A DNA stretch of 64,000 nucleotides, taken from positions 16,867-80,866 of the forward strand of contig CAAFZX010000026.1 of NCBI GenBank assembly GCA_900767675.1. Reading direction: 5' to 3'. Both the position numbers and the translations under genes were made by a program. This DNA comes from an uncultured Collinsella sp. (lineage in GTDB: Bacteria > Actinomycetota > Coriobacteriia > Coriobacteriales > Coriobacteriaceae). This document shows positions 8,072-16,895 of the stretch, piece after piece (position 1 is the first letter of the stretch; each line of letters begins with the position of its first letter). The notes beneath the pieces were generated by a model that was given only the letters and a program-made list of their open reading frames with translations, did not search any database and was not told the origin of the DNA.

Positions 8072-9468
8072 GCAAGCTTTCTCCCGCGCGCAAGCTTGCG
8101 CTCGATGTGTTGATGGAGGCCGATCGCCGCGGTATGTATGCGCGCGACGTGCTCTCGTCCCGCGCTTCCGCCAAGGCCATTGACCAGCGCGATTCCGCTT
8201 TTGCCGCTCGTTTAGCACTCGGTGTCGCCGCCACGCAGGGCGTTTTGGATGAGTTGCTCGATCAGTTTCTCGATAAGCCCAAAAAGGTCGCGCCGCGCGT
8301 TCGCATGGCGCTTCGTATCTCGGCCTTCGAGATGCTCTACCTGCATACGCCGGGCTGCGTTGCCGTGAGCCAGGGTGTTGAGCTGGTGCGCAGCGGTGCT
8401 AAGTCTGCCGCTGGCCTGGCTAACGCGGTGCTGCACAAGGTCGCGGACAACGTTGAGGACTTTGCCACGGCATCCGACGTGGATGAGTCCGAGCGCCGCC
8501 TGGTTCGCCTGTCTCGTTTGATGGGTCTTCCTCGCTGGTTGTGCGCTCGTATTATGGCCTCGTTCGATACGCCCGAAGGCGCCCTGAACTTTGCCGGTAA
8601 TCTGGCGCCTGCGCCGCTTGCGCTGCACGAGAATGCGTTTGCTACCAAGGCCGACCCGTATATCTCGCAACTCGTTGCGCCCGTCTTCCCGGGCTGCCAT
8701 GCTCCAGTCGATGCGCAGGTTACGGTTGCATCGGGCGTGTTTGAGCGTGCTGCCGCGGTTGCCTCGGACCTCAACGCTCAGCTCATCGCCACTGCGGCGA
8801 CGCGTCCCGGTCGTTGCCTGGAGATTGGCGCCGGTCGCGGCACTAAGACCTATGTGATGATGTGCCAGGCCAAGCGTGCCAGGTACGAGCGTCAGCATAC
8901 TGCGCTCGATCTGCATGATCGTAAATGTGATCAGAATCTCGCGCGCCTGCATAAGGCGGGCATCTCGGGTGTTCGTACGGTGTCGGGCGATGCCTGCGAG
9001 CTCAATGAGGTGCTTACGTCCTTTGATGCGATGCTTGGCGAGCCTGCCCTGTTCGACACGGTGTTTATTGATGCGCCGTGCTCTGGCACCGGCACCATGC
9101 GCCGTCATCCCGAGATTCCGTGGCGCCTGACCGAGAACGACGTTACGACCGAGCTGCCCCGCCTGCAGCTGACGATGCTCAAGGAGGCAGCCGCGCGCGT
9201 GGCTGCCGGCGGTGAGCTTATCTATGCGACCTGTTCGGTCTTTGATGAGGAGAACACGCAGGTTGTGGATGCGTTCTTGGCTTCGCCCGAGGGCGCAGGC
9301 TTTAGCCTGGAGCCGCTCTCCGAGGCGCAGATCCTGCAGCTGCCCGAGTTTGCCCAGGCCAAGAAGCTTGTTTCCGTGCGCCAGAACGACCGCGGTCTCT
9401 TCCAAAGCGTGCCAGTCAACGCAGACTCCTACGACGGCCACTTCTGCGCCAGACTCGTCCGCAAGTAA
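8068..9468 (+). CDS. rsmB: 16S rRNA (cytosine(967)-C5)-methyltransferase
   Basis: A NusB-like N-terminal RNA-binding domain (about residues 1-140) is followed by a Rossmann methyltransferase domain. LEIGAGRGTKT is the SAM-binding motif I position, DAPCSGTGTMRRHPEI holds the motif IV cysteine and YATCSVFDEEN the motif VI cysteine, both typical of m5C RNA methyltransferases. The 466-residue length fits RsmB/Sun. The start ATG overlaps the fmt stop (ATGA). Codon choice shifts from T-rich at the 5' end to GC-rich near the 3' end. Motif I (GAGRG rather than AAPGGK) is a variant, but the cysteines are intact. Confidence 0.9.
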   Translation: MSKLSPARKLALDVLMEADRRGMYARDVLSSRASAKAIDQRDSAFAARLALGVAATQGVLDELLDQFLDKPKKVAPRVRMALRISAFEMLYLHTPGCVAVSQGVELVRSGAKSAAGLANAVLHKVADNVEDFATASDVDESERRLVRLSRLMGLPRWLCARIMASFDTPEGALNFAGNLAPAPLALHENAFATKADPYISQLVAPVFPGCHAPVDAQVTVASGVFERAAAVASDLNAQLIATAATRPGRCLEIGAGRGTKTYVMMCQAKRARYERQHTALDLHDRKCDQNLARLHKAGISGVRTVSGDACELNEVLTSFDAMLGEPALFDTVFIDAPCSGTGTMRRHPEIPWRLTENDVTTELPRLQLTMLKEAAARVAAGGELIYATCSVFDEENTQVVDAFLASPEGAGFSLEPLSEAQILQLPEFAQAKKLVSVRQNDRGLFQSVPVNADSYDGHFCARLVRK

Positions 9469-9500
9469 CCAGACCCCCAAATTGGCTACCCGCGCAAAAA

Positions 9501-9545
9501 GAAAGGCGGCCCTGCGACAACACAGTCGCGGGGCCGCCTTTGCTT
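9501..9545 (+). terminator. Terminator after rsmB
   Basis: AAAGGCGGCCC is paired with GGGCCGCCTTT, with an extra GCGAC/GTCGC inner stem, at about 9502-9541. It lies between convergent rsmB and the FmdB-type gene and can serve both. Confidence 0.85.
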
Positions 9546-9550
9546 GGCCG

Positions 9551-9787
9551 TTAGTGGTTGTGCGGGCAGTTGGAGCAGCAGCCGCTCGTGGCGCTGGTGC
9601 TGGAACCGCCGCTGCGCTGGTCGGTGTTGTAGAAACCGCTGCCATCGAACTTGATGCCGCTGGCCGAGAACGTCTTGGATGCCGGGGCGCCGCAGCTGGG
9701 GCAGGCGACCTCGGGCGTCTCGGACATGGGGTGCTCAACCTCAAACACGTTGCCGCAGCTCGTGCACTTGTAATCGTAGCGCGCCAT
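9551..9787 (-). CDS. FmdB-family zinc ribbon protein
   Basis: A 78-residue protein beginning MARYDYKCTSCGNVFEVEHP and then ACPSCGAPASKTF: two CxxC pairs forming a putative regulatory zinc ribbon of the FmdB/CxxC_CXXC_SSSS type. The C-terminus is Gly/Ser-rich and ends with a Cys/His cluster (GCCSNCPHNH) that could bind a second metal. AAGGAAG precedes the start. It lies 87 bases downstream of the glucanotransferase fusion gene on the same strand and may be read through from the glycogen cluster. Its molecular role is unknown. Confidence 0.85.
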   Translation of the reverse strand: MARYDYKCTSCGNVFEVEHPMSETPEVACPSCGAPASKTFSASGIKFDGSGFYNTDQRSGGSSTSATSGCCSNCPHNH

Positions 9788-9874
9788 AATACTTCCTTTT
9801 CAGCACAAAGCGGGCAGATCGCTCTGCCCGCACAAATTCAAACGTTGTAACTGTACCCTATATCGGTGGTTTTA

Positions 9875-12800
9875 TCACGCTTCGCCCCAGAATCTATGGG
9901 TGTCGCGCAGGAGCTTCGCGGTCTTGTCCTCGGCCGCCGCAATGTCGGCCTCGTCGGCCTGCCATGTCCAGTTGCCCGTAGCCACGCCCGGCACGTTCAT
10001 ACGTGCGTCGTCGCCCAGGCCCAGCACGTCCTGCAACGGCATCATCACAAGCGGAGCATCGCTTGCCAACGCGTCGCCCATCAGCTTTCCGGCAAGGTCC
10101 CTGCCGCTCGGCTCGTCGCCGCCCGCAAAGGAGCGCGTGCACCAGCCGGCGAGCGTCGAGGTGTCGTGCGTCGAGGTGTACAGGATCTTGCCCGGCGTGG
10201 GGTGAATGCCGTCGCGAACGTCGTAGTCGCTAAACTCCAGCACGTCCATGCCGGGGAAACCGCAGGTCGAGGCCATGGCGCGAACGCCGGGCGTCAGATA
10301 ACCCAGGTCCTCGGCGATAAAGTTGAGCGGGCCTAGCTCGTCATAGGCAGTCTGGAACAGGTCCTTGCCCGGACCCGCGAGCCAACGGCCGTCGGCGCAG
10401 GCCTTGCCGGCGGGAATGCTAAAGTAGCTGTGGAAGCCCAGGAAGTGGTCCAGACGCACGCGGTCGTAGAGCGAGAACGCGCGGCGTAGGCGGTCGAGCC
10501 ACCAACGATAGCCGTCCTCCTTCATGTGGTCCCAGCGGAAGGTCGGGTTGCCCCACACCTGGCCCTCGGGCGCAAAGTTATCGGGCGGCGCACCGGAGAT
10601 CTCGATTGCCTTGCCGGTATCGGAAAGCCAGAAGTTTTCGGGCTCGCTCCACGCGTCGGCCGAATCGTCCGAAACGTACATGGGAATGTCGCCGATGACC
10701 TCGATGCCCTTCTTGTGCGCATAGTTCATGAGCTCGCACCAGGCAAGGTCAAAGCGGTACTGCATGTACGCCTGCAGCTCTGCCTCGTCGTGGAAACGCT
10801 TGTCGTCAATCAGATGCTCGTTGTAGCGCGCGACATCGGCCGGCCAATCGTGGCGCGACTCGCCCTCAAAGTACTTCTTAACGGCCATGTAGACGCAGTA
10901 CTTCTCGAGCCAATCGGCGTTGCGATGTTTAAACGCCGTGTAGAGCGGGTCTGCATCCTCGCCGCCACGGGCCTTCCAAGTCTCAAAGTCGGCCGCCAGC
11001 TCTTCTTGGCTCTCGGGCAGCAGGTCAATATTGCCCGCAAAGGCCGAAGGCCCAGCGTAAGGGGAGCGGAAGAAGTCCGTCGGGTTGACAGGCAGAACCT
11101 GCCAGTAGCGCATACCCATAGCGGCCAGATGGTCGATAAAGCGACGCGTGGGTGCGCCGATCGTGCCGGGCTTGCCGTCGTCGGTGGGCACCGAGGTGAT
11201 ATGGCACACGCCGCCCGCGCCGTGATCGAGCGGCTCCTGCAGGCGCTGCTCGGCATGGTGATAGATGATCGACGAGCCCAGCGGATACAGATCGAGCGTG
11301 ACCGTACCGTTGTGTATCTCGCACTCGCGACCGCTGATGACGTCACTCGCGCATTCACCGAGCGCCGGAATCGTCACGCGGTGCGAATTGCGCAGACTGC
11401 GGTTGATGATAACCGTCGCGGACTCGCCATCCTTGCCCGTGCGGTTGTAGGCCAGCACCTCGTCGTTGAGCGCGAAGGCCTTGATCTCGCCGTCGATCAT
11501 AAACGGCAGTGCGCGGCGTACGGCGGAGGCGTTCTTGACAATAGCCAGCGTGTCGAAGTCGTGCAGGTCTTCCTTCAAGGGCAGGGTGCGGCGGTTGCCC
11601 GGATCGGTTAGGCCCTCCAGGCCGTATTCGTCGCCGTAGTAGATCGAAGGCACGCCGGGGAAGGTCATCTGCATGAGCGTTGCAAGCCAAAAACGGCTCT
11701 TGGCCAGGCCCATCGAGTTCTCGTCCAGACGCCACTTGCTGCGCTCGCACTCGGGCAGCTGCGACTCGTCGGGGCCGCCGCCGAGCACCGAGATGATACG
11801 CGGGCGGTCGTGGCTCGAAAGCAGATTGAGCGCGCAGGACAATGCCTCGCTCGGGTAGTTCTCGCGCAGGGTTTCGATATCCTCGGCTGCCTGGTAGGCG
11901 TTCTTGTAGCCCATCAAAAAGCCGATGACCATGTCGCGGAAGGGGTAATCCATAGCAGAGTCCAGCTCGGATCCCTGCAGGTAGCGGCGCAGATGGCCGT
12001 AGCTAATTTTGTTTGAGGCGTCTTCCCAGACTTCGCCGAGCAACAGCGCATCAGGCTTTTCGGCAAGTACGGCCTTCTTGATCTCGACTAGGAAATCGTC
12101 CGAAAGCTCGTCGGCGACGTCCAGGCGCCAGCCATGAGCGCCGGCACGTAGCCATTTACGGATCACGCCGTCCTTGCCCAGGAGCCGCTCGCGTACCAGC
12201 TCGGAGCTCTCATTGATGGCGGGCATATTGCCCACGCCCCACCAGCAGTCGTACGAGCCGTCCTCGTGGAAATAAAACGCATCGCGCCACGGCGAATCCT
12301 CGCTCTGCCACGCGCCCACGCCAGGGTAGTTGCCGTAGCGGTTGAAGTAGATCGAATCGTCGCCCGTGTGGTTGAAGACGCCATCCAGGATGATGGAGAT
12401 GCCTAGCTTCTCGGCTGCCTGGCACAGCTCGGTAAAGTCCTGCTCGGTGCCCAGGATCGGGTCGATCTTGGTGTAGTCGGCCGTGTCGTAGCGGTGGTTG
12501 CTCGCGGCTTCAAAGATGGGGTTGAGGTAGATGGCCGTAAAGCCCAGCTCGGCGATGCGAGGCAGGTCTTCTTGGATGCCCTTGAGCGATCCGCCGTAGA
12601 AGTCCCAGGTCTTGATGGAGCCGTCCTCGGCGCGCTCGTATACGGGCGGCTCGTTCCAGTCCTCGATCATGCGGCGCTGGATTCCGTTGCGCGGTTTTTC
12701 AACCTCGGCCAGCGTGCGATCGTGCCAGTTTTCGTCGCGGGCATAGCGGTCGGGGAAGATCTGGTACACCATGCCGCGCTCGTACCAGGCGGGGCGGTTC

Positions 12801-13171
12801 TTGCGGTGCTTATAGACGGTAATCTGGAAGGACGGCACCTCGGCGTAGTCGTAGGTTACGCCCTCGCCGCCGGTGCGGCCCTGCGGCGCGCCCAGGCGAA
12901 CCTCGGGCTGGCCCTCGATATTGCAGATAAAGCTGTACCAGATAAGACAGGGCTCGGTGCACTCAAGCTCTACGGTAAATATGCCGTCGCCCTCGTGCGT
13001 CATGGGATACCGAGACTCACCGATCTCATCGACCCAAGTGCGCAGCGTAAGCGTTGCCTGGTTGGGATCGGCATCCTCCAAAATCACCGAGAGTGCAACG
13101 GAAGTTCCAGTGGTCACAGCGCCAAACGGAGTGCGAAACTGCGGCAGGCGGCTGTTGTGAATCAATCTCAT
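9875..13171 (-). CDS. Fused GH13 alpha-glucan hydrolase and GH77 4-alpha-glucanotransferase
   Basis: A 1098-residue protein with two complete enzymes in one chain. Residues 1 to about 120 look like an N-terminal beta domain as in neopullulanases. Residues about 130-640 are a GH13 barrel with GWRLDVADEL (nucleophile Asp), LLGEVWED (acid Glu) and SSHDRPRI (transition-state Asp). Residues about 670-1098 match MalQ (GH77), with DRVRLDHFLGF (nucleophile), FIAEDLGYLTPGVR (acid/base) and YTSTHDTSTLAGW (third Asp). It probably trims or debranches glucans and transfers the released maltooligosaccharides, working with GlgP on glycogen or dietary starch. No signal peptide is evident, so it is cytosolic. 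It lies downstream of glgA but behind a terminator, so it may have its own promoter. In most bacteria these are separate genes. Confidence 0.9.
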   Translation of the reverse strand: MRLIHNSRLPQFRTPFGAVTTGTSVALSVILEDADPNQATLTLRTWVDEIGESRYPMTHEGDGIFTVELECTEPCLIWYSFICNIEGQPEVRLGAPQGRTGGEGVTYDYAEVPSFQITVYKHRKNRPAWYERGMVYQIFPDRYARDENWHDRTLAEVEKPRNGIQRRMIEDWNEPPVYERAEDGSIKTWDFYGGSLKGIQEDLPRIAELGFTAIYLNPIFEAASNHRYDTADYTKIDPILGTEQDFTELCQAAEKLGISIILDGVFNHTGDDSIYFNRYGNYPGVGAWQSEDSPWRDAFYFHEDGSYDCWWGVGNMPAINESSELVRERLLGKDGVIRKWLRAGAHGWRLDVADELSDDFLVEIKKAVLAEKPDALLLGEVWEDASNKISYGHLRRYLQGSELDSAMDYPFRDMVIGFLMGYKNAYQAAEDIETLRENYPSEALSCALNLLSSHDRPRIISVLGGGPDESQLPECERSKWRLDENSMGLAKSRFWLATLMQMTFPGVPSIYYGDEYGLEGLTDPGNRRTLPLKEDLHDFDTLAIVKNASAVRRALPFMIDGEIKAFALNDEVLAYNRTGKDGESATVIINRSLRNSHRVTIPALGECASDVISGRECEIHNGTVTLDLYPLGSSIIYHHAEQRLQEPLDHGAGGVCHITSVPTDDGKPGTIGAPTRRFIDHLAAMGMRYWQVLPVNPTDFFRSPYAGPSAFAGNIDLLPESQEELAADFETWKARGGEDADPLYTAFKHRNADWLEKYCVYMAVKKYFEGESRHDWPADVARYNEHLIDDKRFHDEAELQAYMQYRFDLAWCELMNYAHKKGIEVIGDIPMYVSDDSADAWSEPENFWLSDTGKAIEISGAPPDNFAPEGQVWGNPTFRWDHMKEDGYRWWLDRLRRAFSLYDRVRLDHFLGFHSYFSIPAGKACADGRWLAGPGKDLFQTAYDELGPLNFIAEDLGYLTPGVRAMASTCGFPGMDVLEFSDYDVRDGIHPTPGKILYTSTHDTSTLAGWCTRSFAGGDEPSGRDLAGKLMGDALASDAPLVMMPLQDVLGLGDDARMNVPGVATGNWTWQADEADIAAAEDKTAKLLRDTHRFWGEA

Positions 13172-13324
13172 AGTACGGTCCAGTTCTATACAATCATGGC
13201 CAGCGGGCCATGGGCTTAACGCACAATAGATAAGTATATCCGTTACACTTTAGTTGTATAAACTGCAGCCGCTCATCATCGGCGAACGGTTGTCCTAGAA
13301 AATCGTTTTACCTCATCTATAGAA

Positions 13325-13360
13325 CAAGGGGTGTCGCACTGAACGACACCCCTTGTTTAT
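13325..13360 (-). terminator. Terminator after glgA
   Basis: CAAGGGGTGTCG at 13325-13336 is paired perfectly with 13344-13355 around a seven-base loop. It lies 3' of glgA on the minus strand and 5' of the GH13-GH77 gene, so it separates the two. Confidence 0.8.
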
Positions 13361-13387
13361 TGAGGATTAGATTGTGGATTGTCCGAA

Positions 13388-15673
13388 TTAGCGGCGCTTG
13401 CGGGTGGCCGTTGCCTTGCGGACGGAGGTCTTCTTGCTCGGAGCCTTTTCCACGGTGATGGCGGCAGGGGAGACCGGGGTCTCTTTGGCGGGTTCGGGCT
13501 TGGCCTTTATATCGGCCTTGGGCTCCTCTTTGGCGGTAGCGGGCTTGGCCTCGACCTTAGTCTCTGCCTTGGGAGCAGCGGTCTTGGTCGTGGCCTTTTT
13601 GACCGTCGTCGTAGCGCGCTTGCGCGTGGTGGTCTTGGCGGCCGGCTTAGCCTCGACAGCTACCTCAGCCTTAGGCGCAGCGGGCGTCTCCTCGACTTTG
13701 GCGGCCGGCTTAGCGGCTGCCTTGGTCGTGGCGGCCTTCTTGGTCGTCGACTTCGTAGCCGTGGTCTTCTTGGCAGTCGTGGTCTTGGACGCGGTCGTCT
13801 TCTTGGCAGCGGTCTTGGCCGGAGCCTTTGCCGCAGGCTTTGCCTCGGCGGCGGCCTCAGCCTTTACCTCGGGAGCAGCCTTGGCCTCGGCCTCGGCGGC
13901 TTTCTTGGCTGCGGCGGTGGTGCGCTTGCGCGTGGTCGCTGCCTTGGCGGTAGTTGCCTTGGCAGCGGTAGCCTTGGTTGCCGCTGCCTTGGTCGCAGTT
14001 GCCTTTTTAGTCGTCGTCTTACGCGTCGTGGCCTTCTTTGCCGTAGGCTTCGAAGCCGGCTTCTTCTCAGCCTTGGGCTCCTCAGCAGCAGCGGGCGCCT
14101 CAATAACCGGCTCGGCCTTGGGCTCGGGCTCGGCCACAACCTCGGGCTCGGCCTCAACTTTCTCAGCCACAGCCTTAGGCTCGTCGACAACAGCCGCAGG
14201 CCTCTCGATCTCCGGATGCATAAAGAAGTACAGGTCCAGATACTTATCCGCCGAGCGCGTCCAGCTAAAGTCCTGGCTCATGGCCTGCGTGACCAGCTGA
14301 TCCCAGGCCGCATGGTTATCCCAGAACAGGCGTGCCGCGCGGAACACCGCGTCGCCCATCTCGTCGCCGTTAAAGTTGGTAAACGAGAAGCCCGTGCCCT
14401 CGCCGGTAAACTCGTTGTACGGCTGCACGGTGTCCTTCAGGCCGCCGGTCTCGCGCACGATGGGCAGGGTGCCGTAGCGCATGGCGATGATCTGCGACAG
14501 GCCGCAGGGCTCAAACTTAGAAGGCATCAGGAACATGTCGGCGGCGGCGTACATGCGCTGCGACAGCGCCGGATCGAACTCGATGCGTGCGGCCATGGTG
14601 CCGGGGTACTTGTCCTGGAAGTAGCGCAGGCCATCCTCGTAGTCGCGGTCGCCGGTGCCCAGCACGGCCACCTGCACGCCGCCGGCCAGAATGCGGTCAA
14701 GTGCGTACATGACCAGGTCCATGCCCTTCTGGCGCGTCAGGCGCGTGACCATCACCATAAGCGGGCGGTCGTCGCGTACCTCGAGCCCCAGCTCCTCCTG
14801 CAGCTTGGCCTTGCACACGGCCTTGCCCGCGCGGTCGTCAACCGTGTAGTTGGCGGCGATGCGCGTATCGGTCGCCGGGTCAAGGCCCGCGACGTCGATG
14901 CCGTTGAGGATGCCCTGCAGCGCGTAGGAGCGCTCACGCAGCACGCCGTCCAGGCCCTCGCCAAACTCGGGCGTCTGGATCTCGCCTGCATAGGTGGGGC
15001 TCACCGTGGTGATGGCATCGGCATAGCGCAGCGCGCCCAGCATGTAGTTGATGCTGCAGGCGTCGCAACGCAGCTGCGAAGCGGCCGCCGGAATGTGCGC
15101 CACGCCCAGGATGTCCTCCATCACGGTGTCGCTAAACTGGCCCTGGAACGCCACGTTGTGGATCGAGAAAACGGTCTTGACGCGGTCGTACAGCGGCAGG
15201 CCCTGGTAGAACTCGCGCAAGAACACGGGCGCCAGTGCCGTCTGCCAGTCGTTGCAGTGCAGGATGTCGCACTCAAAGCCCTCGGGCAGGTGCTGCAGGC
15301 TCTCGGTGATGGCCTTGGAGAAGAACGCAAAGCGCTCGCCGTCGTCAAAGAAGCCGTACGGATAGTCGCGCGCAAAGTAGCGCTCGTTGTCGATGAACAT
15401 ATACGTGACGCCGTCGTGCTCGAGCTTCTCGAGTCCGCAGTACTCGTTGCGCCAGCCCAGGCTCACGTAAAAGTCGGCAAAGTGCTCCATCTGCGCCTTG
15501 TACTCGTCCTTGATGGTGGCGTACTTGGGCACCATCACGATAACTTCGGCGCCGGCGCGCACAAGCGCCGCAGGCAGCGAGCCCGCCACGTCGCCCAGGC
15601 CACCGGTCTTTACAAACGGTGCGCACTCGGCCGAGGCAAACACGATCTGCATCTTTTTGCTGGAATCTGCCAT
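13388..15673 (-). CDS. glgA: Glycogen synthase with long histone H1-like tail
   Basis: GT5 enzyme that extends alpha-1,4-glucan from ADP-glucose. Residues 1 to about 485 form a complete GlgA: KTGGLGDVAGSLP near residue 22 binds ADP-glucose, HCNDWQTAL and HNVAFQG follow, and KFEPCGLSQI in the C-lobe is the donor-site motif. The remaining 270 or so residues (13388 to about 14210) are low complexity, built of short AAKKTTA, KPAAK and TTTRKR units with acidic Glu-Pro stretches at their start, like eukaryotic linker histones. The start at 15673 is preferred because GGGAG lies five bases upstream; the ATG at 15685 has no site. It is last in the glgBPCDA run. The tail is in frame and ends at a normal stop, so it is not a frameshift product. 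Confidence 0.95.
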   Translation of the reverse strand: MADSSKKMQIVFASAECAPFVKTGGLGDVAGSLPAALVRAGAEVIVMVPKYATIKDEYKAQMEHFADFYVSLGWRNEYCGLEKLEHDGVTYMFIDNERYFARDYPYGFFDDGERFAFFSKAITESLQHLPEGFECDILHCNDWQTALAPVFLREFYQGLPLYDRVKTVFSIHNVAFQGQFSDTVMEDILGVAHIPAAASQLRCDACSINYMLGALRYADAITTVSPTYAGEIQTPEFGEGLDGVLRERSYALQGILNGIDVAGLDPATDTRIAANYTVDDRAGKAVCKAKLQEELGLEVRDDRPLMVMVTRLTRQKGMDLVMYALDRILAGGVQVAVLGTGDRDYEDGLRYFQDKYPGTMAARIEFDPALSQRMYAAADMFLMPSKFEPCGLSQIIAMRYGTLPIVRETGGLKDTVQPYNEFTGEGTGFSFTNFNGDEMGDAVFRAARLFWDNHAAWDQLVTQAMSQDFSWTRSADKYLDLYFFMHPEIERPAAVVDEPKAVAEKVEAEPEVVAEPEPKAEPVIEAPAAAEEPKAEKKPASKPTAKKATTRKTTTKKATATKAAATKATAAKATTAKAATTRKRTTAAAKKAAEAEAKAAPEVKAEAAAEAKPAAKAPAKTAAKKTTASKTTTAKKTTATKSTTKKAATTKAAAKPAAKVEETPAAPKAEVAVEAKPAAKTTTRKRATTTVKKATTKTAAPKAETKVEAKPATAKEEPKADIKAKPEPAKETPVSPAAITVEKAPSKKTSVRKATATRKRR

Positions 15674-15697
15674 ATTGTCTCCCATGTTGCAATTCGA

Positions 15698-15731
15698 GAA
15701 TAGCCGCCTGGCGCTAACCGGGCGGCTATTC
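15698..15731 (-). terminator. Hairpin between glgD and glgA
   Basis: GAATAGCCGCC at 15698-15708 pairs with 15721-15731 around a short loop. The U-tract on the minus strand is weak, so this may attenuate or process the message rather than end it. Confidence 0.55.
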
Positions 15732-15763
15732 TACATGTTACGAGCGATGTTGCGGTGCCAACG

Positions 15764-16891
15764 TTAACGTACGATGGTGGTGTCGGAAGTTAACGGAGCC
15801 TTGCCCAGCACCAGGATGTTCTCGGGCGTGCCGCGAAGCTCGGTGTTGGTGGGGACCACGTTGTTCTTGTCCAGGATGGCGTTCTCAACGCGTGCGCCGC
15901 TCTTGATGATGCAGCTCTGGTTGATGATCGAGTTGGTCACCGAAGCGCCTTCCTCGACCACGACGCCGCGCGACAGGATCGAGTTGCGCACGGTGCCTTT
16001 GATGATGCAGCCGGCCGAGATGATCGAGTTGCACGCGTGGCTGCCGGTCGCATAGCGCGAAGGCGGCACGTCGTGAGCCTTGGTCAGGATCGGGCGCTCG
16101 GGGTCAAAGAGCTGGTCGGCCACGGTCTGGTCGAGCAGGTCCATGCTGCGGCGATACAGCGACTTCTCGCTAAACACGCCCACGACCTCGCCCTTGTACT
16201 CGTAGCTGCACACGTCGATGTTGCCAAAGTCGCCTTGGAGTGCCTCGAGCAGGTCCAGATAGTCGGCGGCCTGGTAGTGGTCGATGATCTCGAGCAGCGT
16301 CTCGCGGTTGACGATGCAGCAGTCCATGGAGGCGTTGTCGCCGTACGCGACGCCGGCGCTCACGCCCGTCAGGCGGCCGTTCTCGTTAATCTCGAGCTTG
16401 GTCTCGTCGTCGACGTTGCGCGTGGCCTTGCAGTACACCACGGTCATCTGGGCACCGGAGTTCTCGTGCGCGTCAATGATGGTGTTGAGGTCCATGTTAA
16501 AGATGATGTTGGTGCCCATCATCACGACATAGGGCTTGTCCGAGCGCTGGAACAGCGTCTTGTTGGAGATGATGTCGCGCAGCAGGAAGCGCATGCCGCC
16601 CTTGGTGGTGCCATACGCGTTGCCGGGGACCATGAACAGGCCGCCCTTCTTGCGGTCCAGGCCCCAGTCCTTGCCCGAGCCCACGTGGTCGATCAGCGAG
16701 CGATAGTTGCCCGGCATGACGACGCCGACGGTCTTAATGCCGGCATTCATCATGTTGGACAGCGGGAAGTCGATCAGGCGGTAGCGGCCCAAAAACGGGA
16801 CGGACGCGATGGGGCGGTCCTTGAGCAGCACGCTGCCGTAGGTCGAAGAGTAGTTAGCGGTGATATAACCGATGGCCTTGCGATTGATCAT
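15764..16891 (-). CDS. glgD: Glucose-1-phosphate adenylyltransferase subunit GlgD
   Basis: The 375-residue protein begins MINRKAIGYITANYSSTYGS and has the nucleotidyl-transferase fold with RYRLIDFPLSNMMNAGI, followed by a left-handed beta-helix of hexapeptide repeats at the C-terminus. It lacks the GGxGxRL pyrophosphorylase loop present in GlgC, as expected for the non-catalytic GlgD partner that tunes GlgC activity in Firmicutes. The start at 16891 follows GGGGGA; the longer frame from 16930 overlaps the end of glgC. It sits four bases downstream of glgC in the same operon. Confidence 0.9.
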   Translation of the reverse strand: MINRKAIGYITANYSSTYGSVLLKDRPIASVPFLGRYRLIDFPLSNMMNAGIKTVGVVMPGNYRSLIDHVGSGKDWGLDRKKGGLFMVPGNAYGTTKGGMRFLLRDIISNKTLFQRSDKPYVVMMGTNIIFNMDLNTIIDAHENSGAQMTVVYCKATRNVDDETKLEINENGRLTGVSAGVAYGDNASMDCCIVNRETLLEIIDHYQAADYLDLLEALQGDFGNIDVCSYEYKGEVVGVFSEKSLYRRSMDLLDQTVADQLFDPERPILTKAHDVPPSRYATGSHACNSIISAGCIIKGTVRNSILSRGVVVEEGASVTNSIINQSCIIKSGARVENAILDKNNVVPTNTELRGTPENILVLGKAPLTSDTTIVR

Positions 16892-16895
16892 CGGA

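Noticed and set aside
13379..15703. 774-codon open frame on the plus strand opposite glgA
   Set aside because: Its Leu/Gly-rich repeats are the mirror of the Lys/Ala/Thr tail of GlgA; the GlgA frame has the conserved motifs.
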